Shown here: positions 53,740-62,837 of the stretch, one piece after another
Layout: each line of letters starts with the position of its first letter
Position numbering within the stretch: position 1 is the first letter of the stretch
Source of the DNA: Clostridium sp. NkU-1
Lineage (GTDB): Bacteria; Bacillota_A; Clostridia; Lachnospirales; Lachnospiraceae
Assembly (NCBI GenBank): GCA_001312405.1
Contig: BBDR01000012.1
Coordinates: forward strand, 62,001-126,000
Direction: 5' to 3'
Length of the DNA stretch: 64,000 bases
Notes under the pieces: model-generated
What the model saw: the letters and a program-made list of their open reading frames with translations, nothing else
What the model was told of the DNA's origin: nothing
Databases searched by the model: none
Program-made: the position numbers and the translations under genes

Positions 53740-54319
53740 CTACTCCTCTCTCAAATAATTTTCCAGTTTTTTCATTGCACGGTTATATCTGGAAAGAGCT
53801 GTAGCCAGAGGAATCTTAAGGCTGGCGGCGATCTCTCTGTGCTTCATACCTCCGGAGGTATGAAGGAGAACAATCTCCCTTTCCTCTTCCTTAAGAATCT
53901 GCAGAGCAGCAAGAAGCACCATCTTATCTGCCGCCATCTCAATATCAGGGCAGACTTCACCTGTTTCTGCTCCTGTTAAATCCTCCAGTGTAACATCCGA
54001 ATCATGTTTTTGCTCACGGAATTTCATATAGCACAGATTCCGCGCTATGGTAAACATCCATGCCAAAGGCTTCCCCTGGGATTTATAGCTTGACGCAGAA
54101 GTCCATATCTTAAGATATACCTCCTGCATGATCTCCTCTGCATCCTGGGGGTGCCTTACAATGGACAGGATAAAACTGTATATTGTCCGGTCCGTATTCT
54201 GATATAGCTGCCGAAAGGCCTCCTGGTCTCCAACCGCAACTTTTTTTTAGAAGCTCTTCGTCGCTCAAACGCCCATAATCCTCAGGCTCGCCAAGGCTCA
54301 TCAATCCCATAAATAACAT
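53740..54319 (-). CDS. ECF RNA polymerase sigma factor (frameshifted)
   Basis: About 192 residues. Region 2: HPQDAEEIMQEVYLKIWT and WMFTIARNLCYMKFREQ; region 4: LHTSGGMKHREIAASLKIP. The first residues (MSLGEPEDYGRLSDEELLKK) join this frame after one A is removed from an A8 run near 54245. AAAGGAAA lies upstream of ATG 54319. It is followed at 8 bp by its RsgI-like anti-sigma gene, so the pair is co-transcribed and probably autoregulated. Confidence 0.88.
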
Positions 54320-54395
54320 GGATCCGATTTCCTTTCTACTAAGTTAATGCGGAATACTGTCATCTTATTGCATAATCTGGAAAATTTTTATTACC

Positions 54396-55572
54396 TTATT
54401 TTTCCACTCCAAAACCGCTTTCCGCCGTTATGATCAGACAGCACCGTTTATCTATTTCGGTTACCTTTTTCGTGACTTCTTCCTTTAACCAATCCTTCTT
54501 TTCCCTGTCATATTCCCGGGGCACCACCAAATCAAAGATCAGATTGATCTGGTTTTTCCCCTCTATCATGCGGAAATCGTGGAAAGAAATTCTGGAATCT
54601 ATTTCCTCCAGCACTTGTTTCAGCATGTTCCCAAATTCCATAACCCTGGAATCTTTTGTCTCTACCGGGTCCATATGAATTACCAGAAATATTCCAAACT
54701 TCTTACTGCTTCCCTTTCAATGGTATCAATAATTTCGTGAGACACTTCTATATCAACATCATTAGGCACCTCTGCATGAATGGAAGCCATGCTCCTGGAA
54801 GGACCGTAGTTGTGTACAATTAAATCATGACTTCCTATAATACCGTCGTAGCTTTCTACAAATTCCGTGATCTCACCATATAGCTTCGGGTCAATGGGTT
54901 CTCCAATGAGAGGAGTAAGGGTATCCTTGGCAATCTTCACTCCTGCCCACATGACAATGACAGAAACCACAATCCCTATGATTCCGTCAATATTAAGCCC
55001 CCATATTCCATAAACCAGGATCGAAAGAATTGTGGCAGAAGTGGTTATTACGTCCCCAAGGGAATCTGCCGCCGTAGCCTTCATGACCGCGGACTGAATT
55101 CTTTTTCCCAGGGTATTGTTAAATAATGCCATCCAAAGCTTTACACAGACAGATAACAGCAATATGACTACAGATACAGCCTTAAACGTCATCTCTTCCG
55201 GATGAATGATTTTACCAATGGATGTTTTTAAAAAAAGAAAAACCTACCTGAATAACCAAAAAGGCTACAATAAAAGCAGCAATATACTCCACTCTTCCGT
55301 GTCCAAAGGGATGATCCTCATCCGCCGGCTTACCGGCCATCTTTACCCCTACAAACCCGACAACAGAAGAAGCAGCGTCAGAGAGGTTGTTAAAGGCATC
55401 TGCCATTACAGAGATGCTGCCCACCAGCATTCCAACAAAAAGCTTGGCGCCAAACAGCAGAACATTGCAGCAGATCCCCACAATACTTGCCATAAGCCCG
55501 TACCGTCCGCACCTGGGTATCCTCTGTATTTTTATACTCTCTAACAAATGTCCTAACTAAAAAATCTGTCAT
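54396..55572 (-). CDS. Cation diffusion facilitator (three frameshifts)
   Basis: About 390 residues. Six-helix CDF transporter: the first zinc-site Asp lies in SISVMADAFNNLSDAASSV, followed by DHPFGHGRVEYIAAF; the second site is in TAADSLGDVITTSAT. The C-terminal cytoplasmic domain (HVEVPNDVD-type: SIHAEVPNDVDIEVSHE) continues in another frame as MDPVETKDSRVMEF. Breaks near 55510, 55230 and 54690. It exports Zn2+, Mn2+ or Fe2+ in exchange for protons; the metal is not certain. Confidence 0.9.
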
Positions 55573-55689
55573 AGTACTCCTTTTCAGCGTTTATTCTCGT
55601 AAAAGAAACGAGCCAGGATAAAACCCGCTTGACTTTATCGATTACCCGCAGGGGGCAATACCCAATAGCTTACTGCCGGTATTAGACCC

Positions 55690-56428
55690 TTAATAGCGTA
55701 CCTGCTCGAGAAAAAGCCCTTCCGGCGGTGCCGTAAAGCCTGCCCCATTCCGGTCTTTTGCATTTAAGATCTCCTTCATCTCTTCCGCCTTACGCTGTCC
55801 TAATCCCACTTCGATCAGCGTGCCCGTTAAAATCCTGACCATATTATATAAAAAGCCGTTTCCCGTATAGCGTATCAGAAGCCGGCTGCCCTGCTGTTCA
55901 AAATCAATCCGCTTTAAAACCCTGACCGAAGATTTCTTCATTTTCCGGTTAGCGCAAAAGCTCTTAAAATCATGTTCACCTGCAAGAAAGGATGCGGCCC
56001 GTTCCATGGCCTCTATATCAAGCTCCTCAAATAATCCATAAATGTATTTTCTTTCAAATACCTGCTTCTTTTCTCCCATTTCGATCCGGTAAAGATAGGT
56101 TTTTTCCTTGGCATTAAGACGGCTGTGAAAGCGTTCCGCAGCTCGTTCCACGGTTTTTACCCGAATGTCTTCCGGAAGATACTGGTTTAAATATTCCATG
56201 ATCTCCTCTTCCTTCATCCTCGTATCCCCATGAAAATTAGCCACCTGAGCCAGCGCATGAACGCCTGCATCCGTTCGTCCTGAACCATGCACCTCCACTG
56301 CCTGTCCCATCATCCGCTCCAAAACATGTTCTATCTTCTTGTATGGTCTGTTCCGTATTTCCCTGTTTCTGCCAGCCGTCATAACGGCTTCCATCGTATT
56401 CCAGAATCATTCGATAATTTTTTGTCAT
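55690..56428 (-). CDS. truA: tRNA pseudouridine synthase A (frameshifted)
   Basis: About 246 residues. Catalytic Asp lies in GSGRTDAGVHALAQV; other blocks are MILEYDGSRYDGWQKQ and YTGNGFLYNMVRILTG. One base is missing near 56340 (TIQEKIEHVLE restored). It makes pseudouridine at positions 38-40 of tRNAs. Its ATG overlaps the stop of the VanZ-like gene by 4 bp. Confidence 0.94.
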
Positions 56429-56871
56429 ATTGTTTTCGACCTTCTTCTATATTTAAGCAGAAAAGCAGCCAGAAAAATTCCAAAAGCCACTCCTCCGCAA
56501 TCCAGCCACACATCAGATATCTGACCGGATCGTCCCTCTACCATAAGCTGTATGGTCTCATCTGCAAATGGTATCATAAATCCAGTTGTAAACCGGATAA
56601 AATATCTTCTCTCCGCCGGGAAGCCATAGGATCTTATACATCCGTACAGCAAAATCCCCAATAAGGTATATTCTGAAAAATGCCCGGTTTTACGGATTAT
56701 GTGCTCTGTCAGCCATTTGGCACTGATCCCCATGGATCCAAGTGATTCCTGTGCCACCCGAAGCACCCATCCGCTGTCCGCCGATGAGATATCCGCCGGC
56801 TTCATGGAATTTGAAAATATGAACAGGACATAAAGAACGGCCAGTGCCGTCCATATCGCCTTCTTTTTCAT
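56425..56871 (-). CDS. VanZ-family membrane protein
   Basis: Intact, about 148 residues. I chose ATG 56871 because AAGGTGA precedes it. Four helices; RKTGHFSEYTLLGILLYG and FADETIQLMVEGRSGQISD are the conserved VanZ-like blocks (His, Glu, Asp and Arg). Family role is unclear (teicoplanin resistance in one case). Translationally coupled to truA. Confidence 0.88.
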   Translation of the reverse strand: MKKKAIWTALAVLYVLFIFSNSMKPADISSADSGWVLRVAQESLGSMGISAKWLTEHIIRKTGHFSEYTLLGILLYGCIRSYGFPAERRYFIRFTTGFMIPFADETIQLMVEGRSGQISDVWLDCGGVAFGIFLAAFLLKYRRRSKTI

Positions 56872-57065
56872 AACCGTCACCTTAAAAACCCACTTTTTTC
56901 CGCAAGTTCCATGGTAAATGATAATACCTCCTGCTTTTCCAGCCCACAGCCAATCCGGATCATTCTCTCAGAAAAATACATAAATATTCTTCTCCTCAAT
57001 CTTCCATATTTTATCATAATTTCATCCATTATATTACAACAGCAGTTATAATACAAGGACAGGCA

Positions 57066-57116
57066 TTAAAAAAATCCCCAAAAACGGCCTAAAACCGCAC
57101 ATTTGGGGAAATTCCT
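57066..57116 (-). terminator. Terminator after the L,D-transpeptidase gene
   Basis: On the minus strand TTTCCCCAAA and TTTTGGGGA pair around a GC-rich inner arm (GCGGTTTTAGGCCG), followed by TTTTTTTAAT. It starts 2 bp past the stop. Confidence 0.85.
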
Positions 57117-57117
57117 T

Positions 57118-57729
57118 TTATGGTCCTATGGTAACTGGTACGCCTAAATTACAGTAGCTCCATAATACATCCATGTCATTATTGTCCACTGCAACGCAGC
57201 CATGAGTGGTTCCGTCAGGAACCCTGCAGCCATGAATCTCAATGGCTCCTCCAAGGGGCGTATCCCATGGCGGCTGCTTGCCTTCCTTATTGGCCTTTAT
57301 TATTTCATCTCTCTGGGCCTCTGTGATAATACCATCCGCATATCCTCTTTCCGCATCTTTAATGGCCGGATAGGAAAGGCCCAATGCAAGGTAAGCCACG
57401 CTCTTATCATTTCTGGTACATACATAGAACTCCCCGCTGGGTGTTCTCATATCTCCCTCTACCTTTTTATTTCCTTCTGCTGAAGCCGCGCCCAGGGAAA
57501 CCGGGTATTCGGCAATCAAGACTCCATTCTGCTTTAATGAAAGTGTCTTCGTTCTCTTGCTCACATATATGGTCACGTTATTTGTTGAACCGGAATTGCC
57601 GGAGGTAATATTGGCACCGGGACCGGATACCGGCTCTGCGTACCCTGTAACAAGGGAAGATGCCGCCAAAGCGATGACCAGAATGGCTGAGATAAGACAC
57701 TTATATCCTTTTCCTGCCCATTTCATCAT
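57118..57729 (-). CDS. L,D-transpeptidase (YkuD family), secreted
   Basis: Intact, about 203 residues. The start is ATG 57729 with AGGAG before it. Signal peptide LISAILVIALAASSLVTG ends near YAEP. The YkuD domain begins IYVSKRTKTLSLKQNG and carries the catalytic site as IEIHGC and, later, TTHGCVAVDNNDM (His and Cys). It cross-links peptidoglycan stems or attaches proteins to the wall. Confidence 0.92.
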   Translation of the reverse strand: MMKWAGKGYKCLISAILVIALAASSLVTGYAEPVSGPGANITSGNSGSTNNVTIYVSKRTKTLSLKQNGVLIAEYPVSLGAASAEGNKKVEGDMRTPSGEFYVCTRNDKSVAYLALGLSYPAIKDAERGYADGIITEAQRDEIIKANKEGKQPPWDTPLGGAIEIHGCRVPDGTTHGCVAVDNNDMDVLWSYCNLGVPVTIGP

Positions 57730-57835
57730 TCTTAACACTCCTTTTTTGTTACATTATACCATCCATTTTGGAAACTATCATTTACAATATTCTTACATTT
57801 CCATCCAAAATTTACCGTTTTATATATTCATCTGT

Positions 57836-58435
57836 TTAAATTAAGCATTGTAAATAGGCCAGCGCAGCATCCAGGCAGCCTTCCACTCCCACCAGACTGC
57901 TTTCCAGACAAAGGTGGTAATTCTGTGCCTTGCCCCATTCGCATCCGGTATAATACTGATAATAATCTCTTCTCTTTTTATCTATCTCACGGATCCGCTC
58001 TTCCATCACTTCCGGATTGACGCCTGTTTCAAGAGTATTCATCCGGTTAATCCGGTTTTCCATCTTGGCATACACAAACAAATTAATGCTGTTTTCCAGC
58101 ACTCTGTCCGCGCATCGTCCGACAATGATACAGGGGCCCTGTTCTGCCAGCTTTCGTATCACACGGGACTGGGCCAGAAAGATCTGATCTGACATGGAAA
58201 CTTCATAAACCGTGGAGAATGGAGAATAATGATACTGTTCAAAAGATTCCTGCTGAACGGGGAGATGTTCGTCATAATGCAGAAATGCCTCTTCTGCCAA
58301 ATCACTTTCTTCCGCAGATAAGGAAATTAAATCCTTATCATAGAATGGAAGTCCCAGCCTTTCAGCCAGCTTCATGCCCAACTCTCGTCCGCCGCTTCCA
58401 AACTCCCGGCTAATTGTAATCACCTTATCCAACAT
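57836..58435 (-). CDS. Cytidylate-kinase-like family protein
   Basis: Intact, 199 residues. P-loop-like ITISREFGSGGRELGMKLAERL, then FYDKDLIS; CIIVGRCADRVL is the second conserved block. This matches the cytidylate kinase-like family (PF13189), which differs from true Cmk. Phosphotransfer is presumed; the substrate is unknown. Monocistronic. Confidence 0.87.
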   Translation of the reverse strand: MLDKVITISREFGSGGRELGMKLAERLGLPFYDKDLISLSAEESDLAEEAFLHYDEHLPVQQESFEQYHYSPFSTVYEVSMSDQIFLAQSRVIRKLAEQGPCIIVGRCADRVLENSINLFVYAKMENRINRMNTLETGVNPEVMEERIREIDKKRRDYYQYYTGCEWGKAQNYHLCLESSLVGVEGCLDAALAYLQCLI

Positions 58436-58656
58436 ATGCTCCTCCTTATCTTCTGCTGAGTAATGCTCGTCTACCCATCATAGTTTCTGTATGGCAAGAT
58501 ATCTGCAAGGCTGTCAAATGGGCTTTGGATTTCCTGTTAATCTTTATAATCTTAATATATTTGCATTTTACCACATTCTTAAATGCATGTATACCACAAT
58601 TAAGTCCCTCTTATACACAGTCAAGGAAAATTCCGGAAAAGTATTGGGACAGAGAA

Positions 58657-58692
58657 AAGCCCTCCAATCGCAATTCTGCCATTGGAAGGCTT
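58657..58692 (-). terminator. Terminator of the TrmO-like gene
   Basis: AAGCCCTCCAAT / ATTGGAAGGCTT forms a 12-bp stem (one mismatch) with a 12-nt loop; on the minus strand it is followed by TTCTC. It lies about 65 bp past the TrmO-like stop. Confidence 0.7.
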
Positions 58693-58756
58693 ATAAAAGC
58701 ACGCTATTGTCAGCCTGCCGGCTGTTTGAACTTTATCTTATGGGTAATGCAGAGTG

Positions 58757-59233
58757 TTAAAAATTAAATACGTTTTCCCAATCAAATTGTTCTGATTCAT
58801 CTAAGCTTTTAGGCCAGTGACTGCACCATTCCGGCACATCGGGATTTTCAATTCTGTCAAAGCTTGGTGTGTACGGCTTTATATCAAGCACAGGCGTGCC
58901 GTCATTCGCATCAATATAGGCAATTTGAATGATGCCTTTTGAGAAGTTGATATCAATGACCTGTGCCGCAGTTAATGCAATAGGATTGGGCCGGACAGGC
59001 GACCTTGTGGCAAATATGCCCATGACAGCCGGAGCATTTTTATACGGCTGGGGTGTTTCAAGGGTACTTCTTGCTTCCTCATTATCAAAGTCACTGAACC
59101 ACCATATAACATTGATATGGCTAAATCCGTCCAGTGCCTTCAGCGCAGGAATATACTCTGGTTCAAGTTCAATGAACATTCCATCTTCGTTTACGCTGAT
59201 TTTGCCGATAGGGCTTACCTTAAAATTCTGCAT
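58757..59233 (-). CDS. TrmO-like tRNA methyltransferase (UPF0066/YaeB)
   Basis: Intact, 158 residues. I chose ATG 59233 (MQNFKVSPIGKISVNEDG) with GGAGGT in front. Typical blocks: ALDGFSHINVIWWFSDF, GIFATRSPVRPNPIALT and DILDIKPY-like VLDIKPYTPSFD. TrmO (YaeB/TsaA) methylates t6A37 of tRNA-Thr with SAM; short members such as this lack the C-terminal domain of E. coli TrmO. It is preceded by a MerR-type promoter (59276-59306) and a merR gene. Confidence 0.88.
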   Translation of the reverse strand: MQNFKVSPIGKISVNEDGMFIELEPEYIPALKALDGFSHINVIWWFSDFDNEEARSTLETPQPYKNAPAVMGIFATRSPVRPNPIALTAAQVIDINFSKGIIQIAYIDANDGTPVLDIKPYTPSFDRIENPDVPEWCSHWPKSLDESEQFDWENVFNF

Positions 59234-59275
59234 AATGCATACCTCCATAATTAAAATAAATTTACCTGCAAATTC

Positions 59276-59306
59276 AGTGTAGACCCTCACATCATGTGAG
59301 AGTCAA
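59276..59306 (-). promoter_or_regulatory. MerR-type promoter with 19-bp spacer and dyad operator
   Basis: On the minus strand TTGACT (-35) and TACACT (-10) are separated by exactly 19 bp, CTCACATGATGTGAGGGTC, which contain the dyad CTCACA-TGA-TGTGAG. Long-spaced promoters with a central dyad are the hallmark of MerR-family activation. Transcription would start about 35 bp before the TrmO-like ATG. The MerR gene next door is the obvious candidate regulator. Confidence 0.85.
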
Positions 59307-59313
59307 TAATAAA

Positions 59314-59342
59314 AAGCATCCTGCAAAATCTGCAGAATGCTT
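59314..59342 (-). terminator. Terminator of the MerR gene
   Basis: On the minus strand AAGCATTCTGCAGA / TGCAGGATGCTT form a stem of about 10 bp followed by TTTATTATT. It overlaps the MerR stop codon region, so the TrmO-like gene needs its own promoter. Confidence 0.8.
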
Positions 59343-60155
59343 ATATTTTCTCCAATGGTATCTGGATTTCAGTCAGGTAGTTTTGAGGGCTATCCTCATT
59401 CCAGGGTCCTCGATGGACAATCTGCCTGCTCTGTCCCCTCATTTTATATTGGTTATGTGCCTGCAGCCAGTCTGCAAAAGCAAGATATGCACCCTTTATG
59501 TTTTCAAAAGAGCCATATACCATAGTACAGGCCATAATGGGCACTGGTTCTGTATTTCTATAGGTAAAGCCACACAGATCCTTTCCTGTTCTGGCTACGG
59601 GAGCGCATATTTCAATGTCAACGCCCGTTTCTTTATAATCCGTATCATGATAGACCGCAAAGGTATTGGCTGAAATAGGGATATTATTTTCTTCTGCAAA
59701 GGCCGACATTTCTTTCCACAGCTGACCCTCGGCATAATAATCCCGGACCACCCGCCTTAAAGAAAACACCTGATAGCTGGGTATGGATTTAATGGAAACA
59801 TTGTAATGTATCGCAATCTTTTCCTGTAAAATATCTCTCTTTGCAAGCTCGATTTTAGATAGCCTGGCCTGCTCCGCTCTTATGGCATCCTCAATTTCCA
59901 GACGCTTATGATCAAGCTGATTTGTTATAAATTCATCATCCAATGATTAAGGGCATCCATAATTTCAGAGACTGTAAATCCTAAGTCCCGTAAGAATATT
60001 ATTTTATTTAAAACAGGGATCTGTTCTGTGGAATATAGCCTGTAGCCTGTAAATTTATCTATTTCCGCAGGTTTTAATAACCCTGTTTCATCGTAGTATC
60101 TTAGCATTCGAATCGATACCTGAGTTAATTTGGAAAACTCTCCTATTTTAAACAT
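59341..60155 (-). CDS. MerR-family regulator with GyrI-like effector domain (frameshifted)
   Basis: About 271 residues. ATG 60155 follows GGTGG. N-terminal winged helix: MFKIGEFSKLTQVSIRMLRY, with FTGYRLYSTEQIPVLN; a coiled-coil linker; C-terminal GyrI-like/AraC-binding domain (about 120-271) with MVYGSFENIKGAYLAFADWL. One missing T near 59942 joins the parts (ALNHLDDEFITN). Its structure is that of BmrR-type regulators that bind lipophilic drugs. It probably acts on the promoter at 59276-59306. Confidence 0.88.
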
Positions 60156-60381
60156 GTGCACCACCTCTATAAGGACTGATTATACCGCAAGCAGAATCAA
60201 ACTGCAAATATTATACATTCCTCATCTGCCGGTTGATCTTCAATGAGCTTCCGGGGAAAAGGCGTTATAAAAAAAATTTATGCAACATTATCCCGTTCTT
60301 ATTTGTATATAAGACATAACCGTAAAAAGAGGTTACTGAATAGTCACAAACATACCATGAAAACTGAAAGGAAAAATCATT

Positions 60382-61339
60382 ATGAAAAAAACTTACTGCG
60401 ATTGCCCTCTGCGCCGTCACGGCATTATCCTTTACCGCCTTCTCAAACAATGTTCCTGCAAAGAATAACATAAAGCAGAGAGACGATCAGGTCATCAAAG
60501 GCGATAACCTGAAAATTCCAAACCCTTTTACTGATTGCAAGGCCATTACAGATGTCCAGATACTTGCCGGTTTTACCCCATTGATCCCAACCAGCATTCC
60601 TGCTGATTATTCTCAGGATAAAATTCAGACCGTTAAAGATGAAATGGTGCAGATCATATATTCCAATGGTGAAAATAAAATAACTTTCCGCCAGGGAAAA
60701 GGCAGCGAAGATATCAGCGGCGACTATAACCAATATGCCGAGAGCAGCACCATGGCAGTCGGCAGCTTAACAGTATCAACCAAAGGCTGCAACGGAAAAG
60801 TAAATATTGCCGCCTGGACCAATGGGAAATACACCTTTGCTATTTCCGCAAATCCCGGCGGAGAAGGTCTTGACAATAAAGTAATCAGCGATATGATTAG
60901 CAGTATAAAAGCAGAGAGTGATATTGACGAAACAGTACAAATTCCCAATCCTTTTAAAGACTTTCAATCGATTGGGGATGCGGAAAAAATGGCCGGTTTC
61001 ACTCTGACCCTTCCTGAAAAAATGCCGAAAGGTTATGTACAGGAGTCCATCCAAGCCATTGCAGGTGATATGATACAGGTATTTTATAAAAATGGCGAAA
61101 AGAGAATTTTAATCCGTAAGGCAAAGGGAAATGAGGATATCAGCGGTGACTATAGCGAATATGGGGAAAACAGGACTTTAACTGTTGGCAGTTTACAGAT
61201 ATCGGCCAGAGGAAACCATGGCAAAGTAAATACCGTCACATGGGTAAATGGGGATTTCGCTTACTCTGTCTCTGCCGGATTTGATGAAGAAGGTTTTGAT
61301 ACAACTACGATCAGTGATATGGTAAGCGGTATCCGCTAG
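60382..61339 (+). CDS. Secreted protein with two DUF4367-like repeats (frameshifted start)
   Basis: About 318 residues. GAAAGG precedes ATG 60382. Correcting one base in the A7 run gives KLTAIALCAVTALSFTAFSNN, a Sec signal peptide. Two repeats of about 125 residues follow (about 50-175 and 185-310). Each starts with an IPNPF motif, carries SGDYNQYAESST or SGDYSEYGENRT and ends in a KVN-x6-NG segment and an ISDM motif. The same SGDY-type motif is found in the anti-sigma protein at 62039-62659. It is 77 bp upstream of the ECF sigma gene on the same strand. Confidence 0.75.
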
Positions 61340-61361
61340 AATAACAAAAGATGACAGAAAC

Positions 61362-61392
61362 ATGGCGATACTGTCAGTCACAGTACCGCCAT
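61362..61392 (+). promoter_or_regulatory. Intercistronic hairpin
   Basis: ATGGCGATACTGT / ACAGTACCGCCAT form a 13-bp stem (one mismatch) with a 5-nt loop between the DUF4367 repeat gene and the sigma gene. No T tract follows, so it is more likely a processing or attenuation site than a full terminator. Confidence 0.6.
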
Positions 61393-61415
61393 ACGTCTAT
61401 TCAAGGAGAGACTGT

Positions 61416-62049
61416 ATGATTGAACTATGTAAACTGCCCAGCGGACTATGGAAATGTATCAGTTTCCTAAAGGAGTTTATTTATTCGCTGTTATGCTTTG
61501 TGCTTTATGGGGACAAGTGGGAAAGCAGCAAAAAAAAGAACACCCATGCCCGACGCTTTGCGTTCTGCACAAATGAATGAACAGGCCGGGCGATTAATGA
61601 CAGACTATGGAAACCATGTTCTGCGCCTTGCATACTCTTATCTGCATAATATGAGTGATGCAGAGGACGTTTTGCAGGATACGCTGATACAATTTATTAA
61701 AACACAGCCTCAGTTTGAAACGGCTGACCATGAAAAAGCATGGGTTCTGCGTGTTGCGATAAACCTAAGCAAGAATAAGATTACCTACAACAAAATCCGA
61801 AAAACCGATGAACTTAGCGATACTTTGGCGGCAAATGAAACGGAGGATCTGACTTTTGTATGGGATGCAGTGAAACAACTGCCATCAAAATACAGAGAAG
61901 TTGTACACCTTTATTATTACGAGGGCTGCTCTACGGCTCAAGTCGCTTCCCTGCTATCCAAAAAGGAAGCAACGGTTCGTTCCTTGCTCCAAAGGGCCAG
62001 ATTAAAGCTTAAAGACGTGTTGAAGGAGGTGTATGATTTTGAAGAATAG
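61416..62049 (+). CDS. ECF RNA polymerase sigma factor, possible N-terminal extension (frameshifted)
   Basis: The best RBS (AAGGAGAG) precedes ATG 61416, but that frame ends at 61580; removing one A from the A8 run near 61535 joins it to the sigma frame. That adds about 45 residues including a hydrophobic stretch (FLKEFIYSLLCFVLYGD). Otherwise the protein starts at 61546 or 61576 without an RBS. Sigma blocks: LAYSYLHNMSDAEDVLQDT (region 2) and YYEGCSTAQVASLLSKKEAT (region 4). The anti-sigma gene overlaps its 3' end. Confidence 0.82.
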
Positions 62050-62659
62050 GTATGATAAAGTGATGAATAATCTTGAAGTCACTGTGGAAATGCGTGATAG
62101 AATCCTGACCAATATAAACAGACTTGATTGGAATAAAATTCCAATCAAGAGAATTCCTTTTTCCAATTACAAAAAGTACCTTTCCATCGCCGCTTGTTTC
62201 ATGCTTTTACTGGTTGGTTCTGTCTTTGTTCAAAACATGATCAATTGGACCAAGGAGCCGCCTCAGCAGGCAATCCCGGATATTGTAGAGTACCCTTCCG
62301 CTCATGAGCTGTCGAAAGCAGTTGGATTTACTGTAAAGGAAATTCAGGATGTACCGTTTGAAGTGCAAACGGTACAATATACCGCTTACTGGAAGGAGCT
62401 GTCGCAAATTCGGTACATTGGCCGGAATAATACGGTTGTATTAAGGATGGCTGCTGGCAGCAAGGATGTAAGCGGAGATTATACTGTATACACCGATATA
62501 AAAAGCATTACGGTCAACGGTCACAGTATCACATTAAAGGGGGATGCCAATAAGTATCGTACTGCAGTTTGGCAGGCCCAGGAATACTCATACTCTGTAC
62601 AGTTTACCGAAGGGATTTCTGAACAGGAAATGCTGAACACCTTACAGAGCGTGGAGTAA
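62039..62659 (+). CDS. Membrane anti-sigma factor with C-terminal DUF4367-like domain
   Basis: About 206 residues. I chose TTG 62039 because AGGAGG is 8 bp before it; ATG 62033 is too close to that RBS. Cytoplasmic part of about 45 residues, one helix (YLSIAACFMLLLVGSVFVQN), then an extracellular DUF4367-like domain beginning YPSAHELSKAVGFTVKEI, with VSGDYTVYTDIKSITVNG and ending TEGISEQEMLNTLQSVE. It probably holds the ECF sigma factor encoded upstream (11-bp overlap) at the membrane. Confidence 0.82.
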   Translation: MKNRYDKVMNNLEVTVEMRDRILTNINRLDWNKIPIKRIPFSNYKKYLSIAACFMLLLVGSVFVQNMINWTKEPPQQAIPDIVEYPSAHELSKAVGFTVKEIQDVPFEVQTVQYTAYWKELSQIRYIGRNNTVVLRMAAGSKDVSGDYTVYTDIKSITVNGHSITLKGDANKYRTAVWQAQEYSYSVQFTEGISEQEMLNTLQSVE

Positions 62660-62737
62660 CCGGCTGAAAAGATATTCAGAACAACGGCATGAGCTTTTAA
62701 TATCAATTTTCATAAAATAACAGGAGTGGCAATTAGC

Positions 62738-62831
62738 AATCCTCCAATAAGGATGTTTATAAAAATCACAATTGTTTAGCAAACAGCCAAACGATTACCG
62801 ATGAATTGTAAATAATCTTTATTGGAGGATT
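62738..62831 (+). promoter_or_regulatory. Inverted repeat masking the RBS of the TnpV-like gene
   Basis: AATCCTCCAATAAGGA (62738-62753) is almost perfectly complementary to TCTTTATTGGAGGATT (62816-62831), which contains the GGAGG of the next gene. The loop is 62 nt. In RNA the left arm would cover the RBS. Confidence 0.7.
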
Positions 62832-62837
62832 TGCTTT

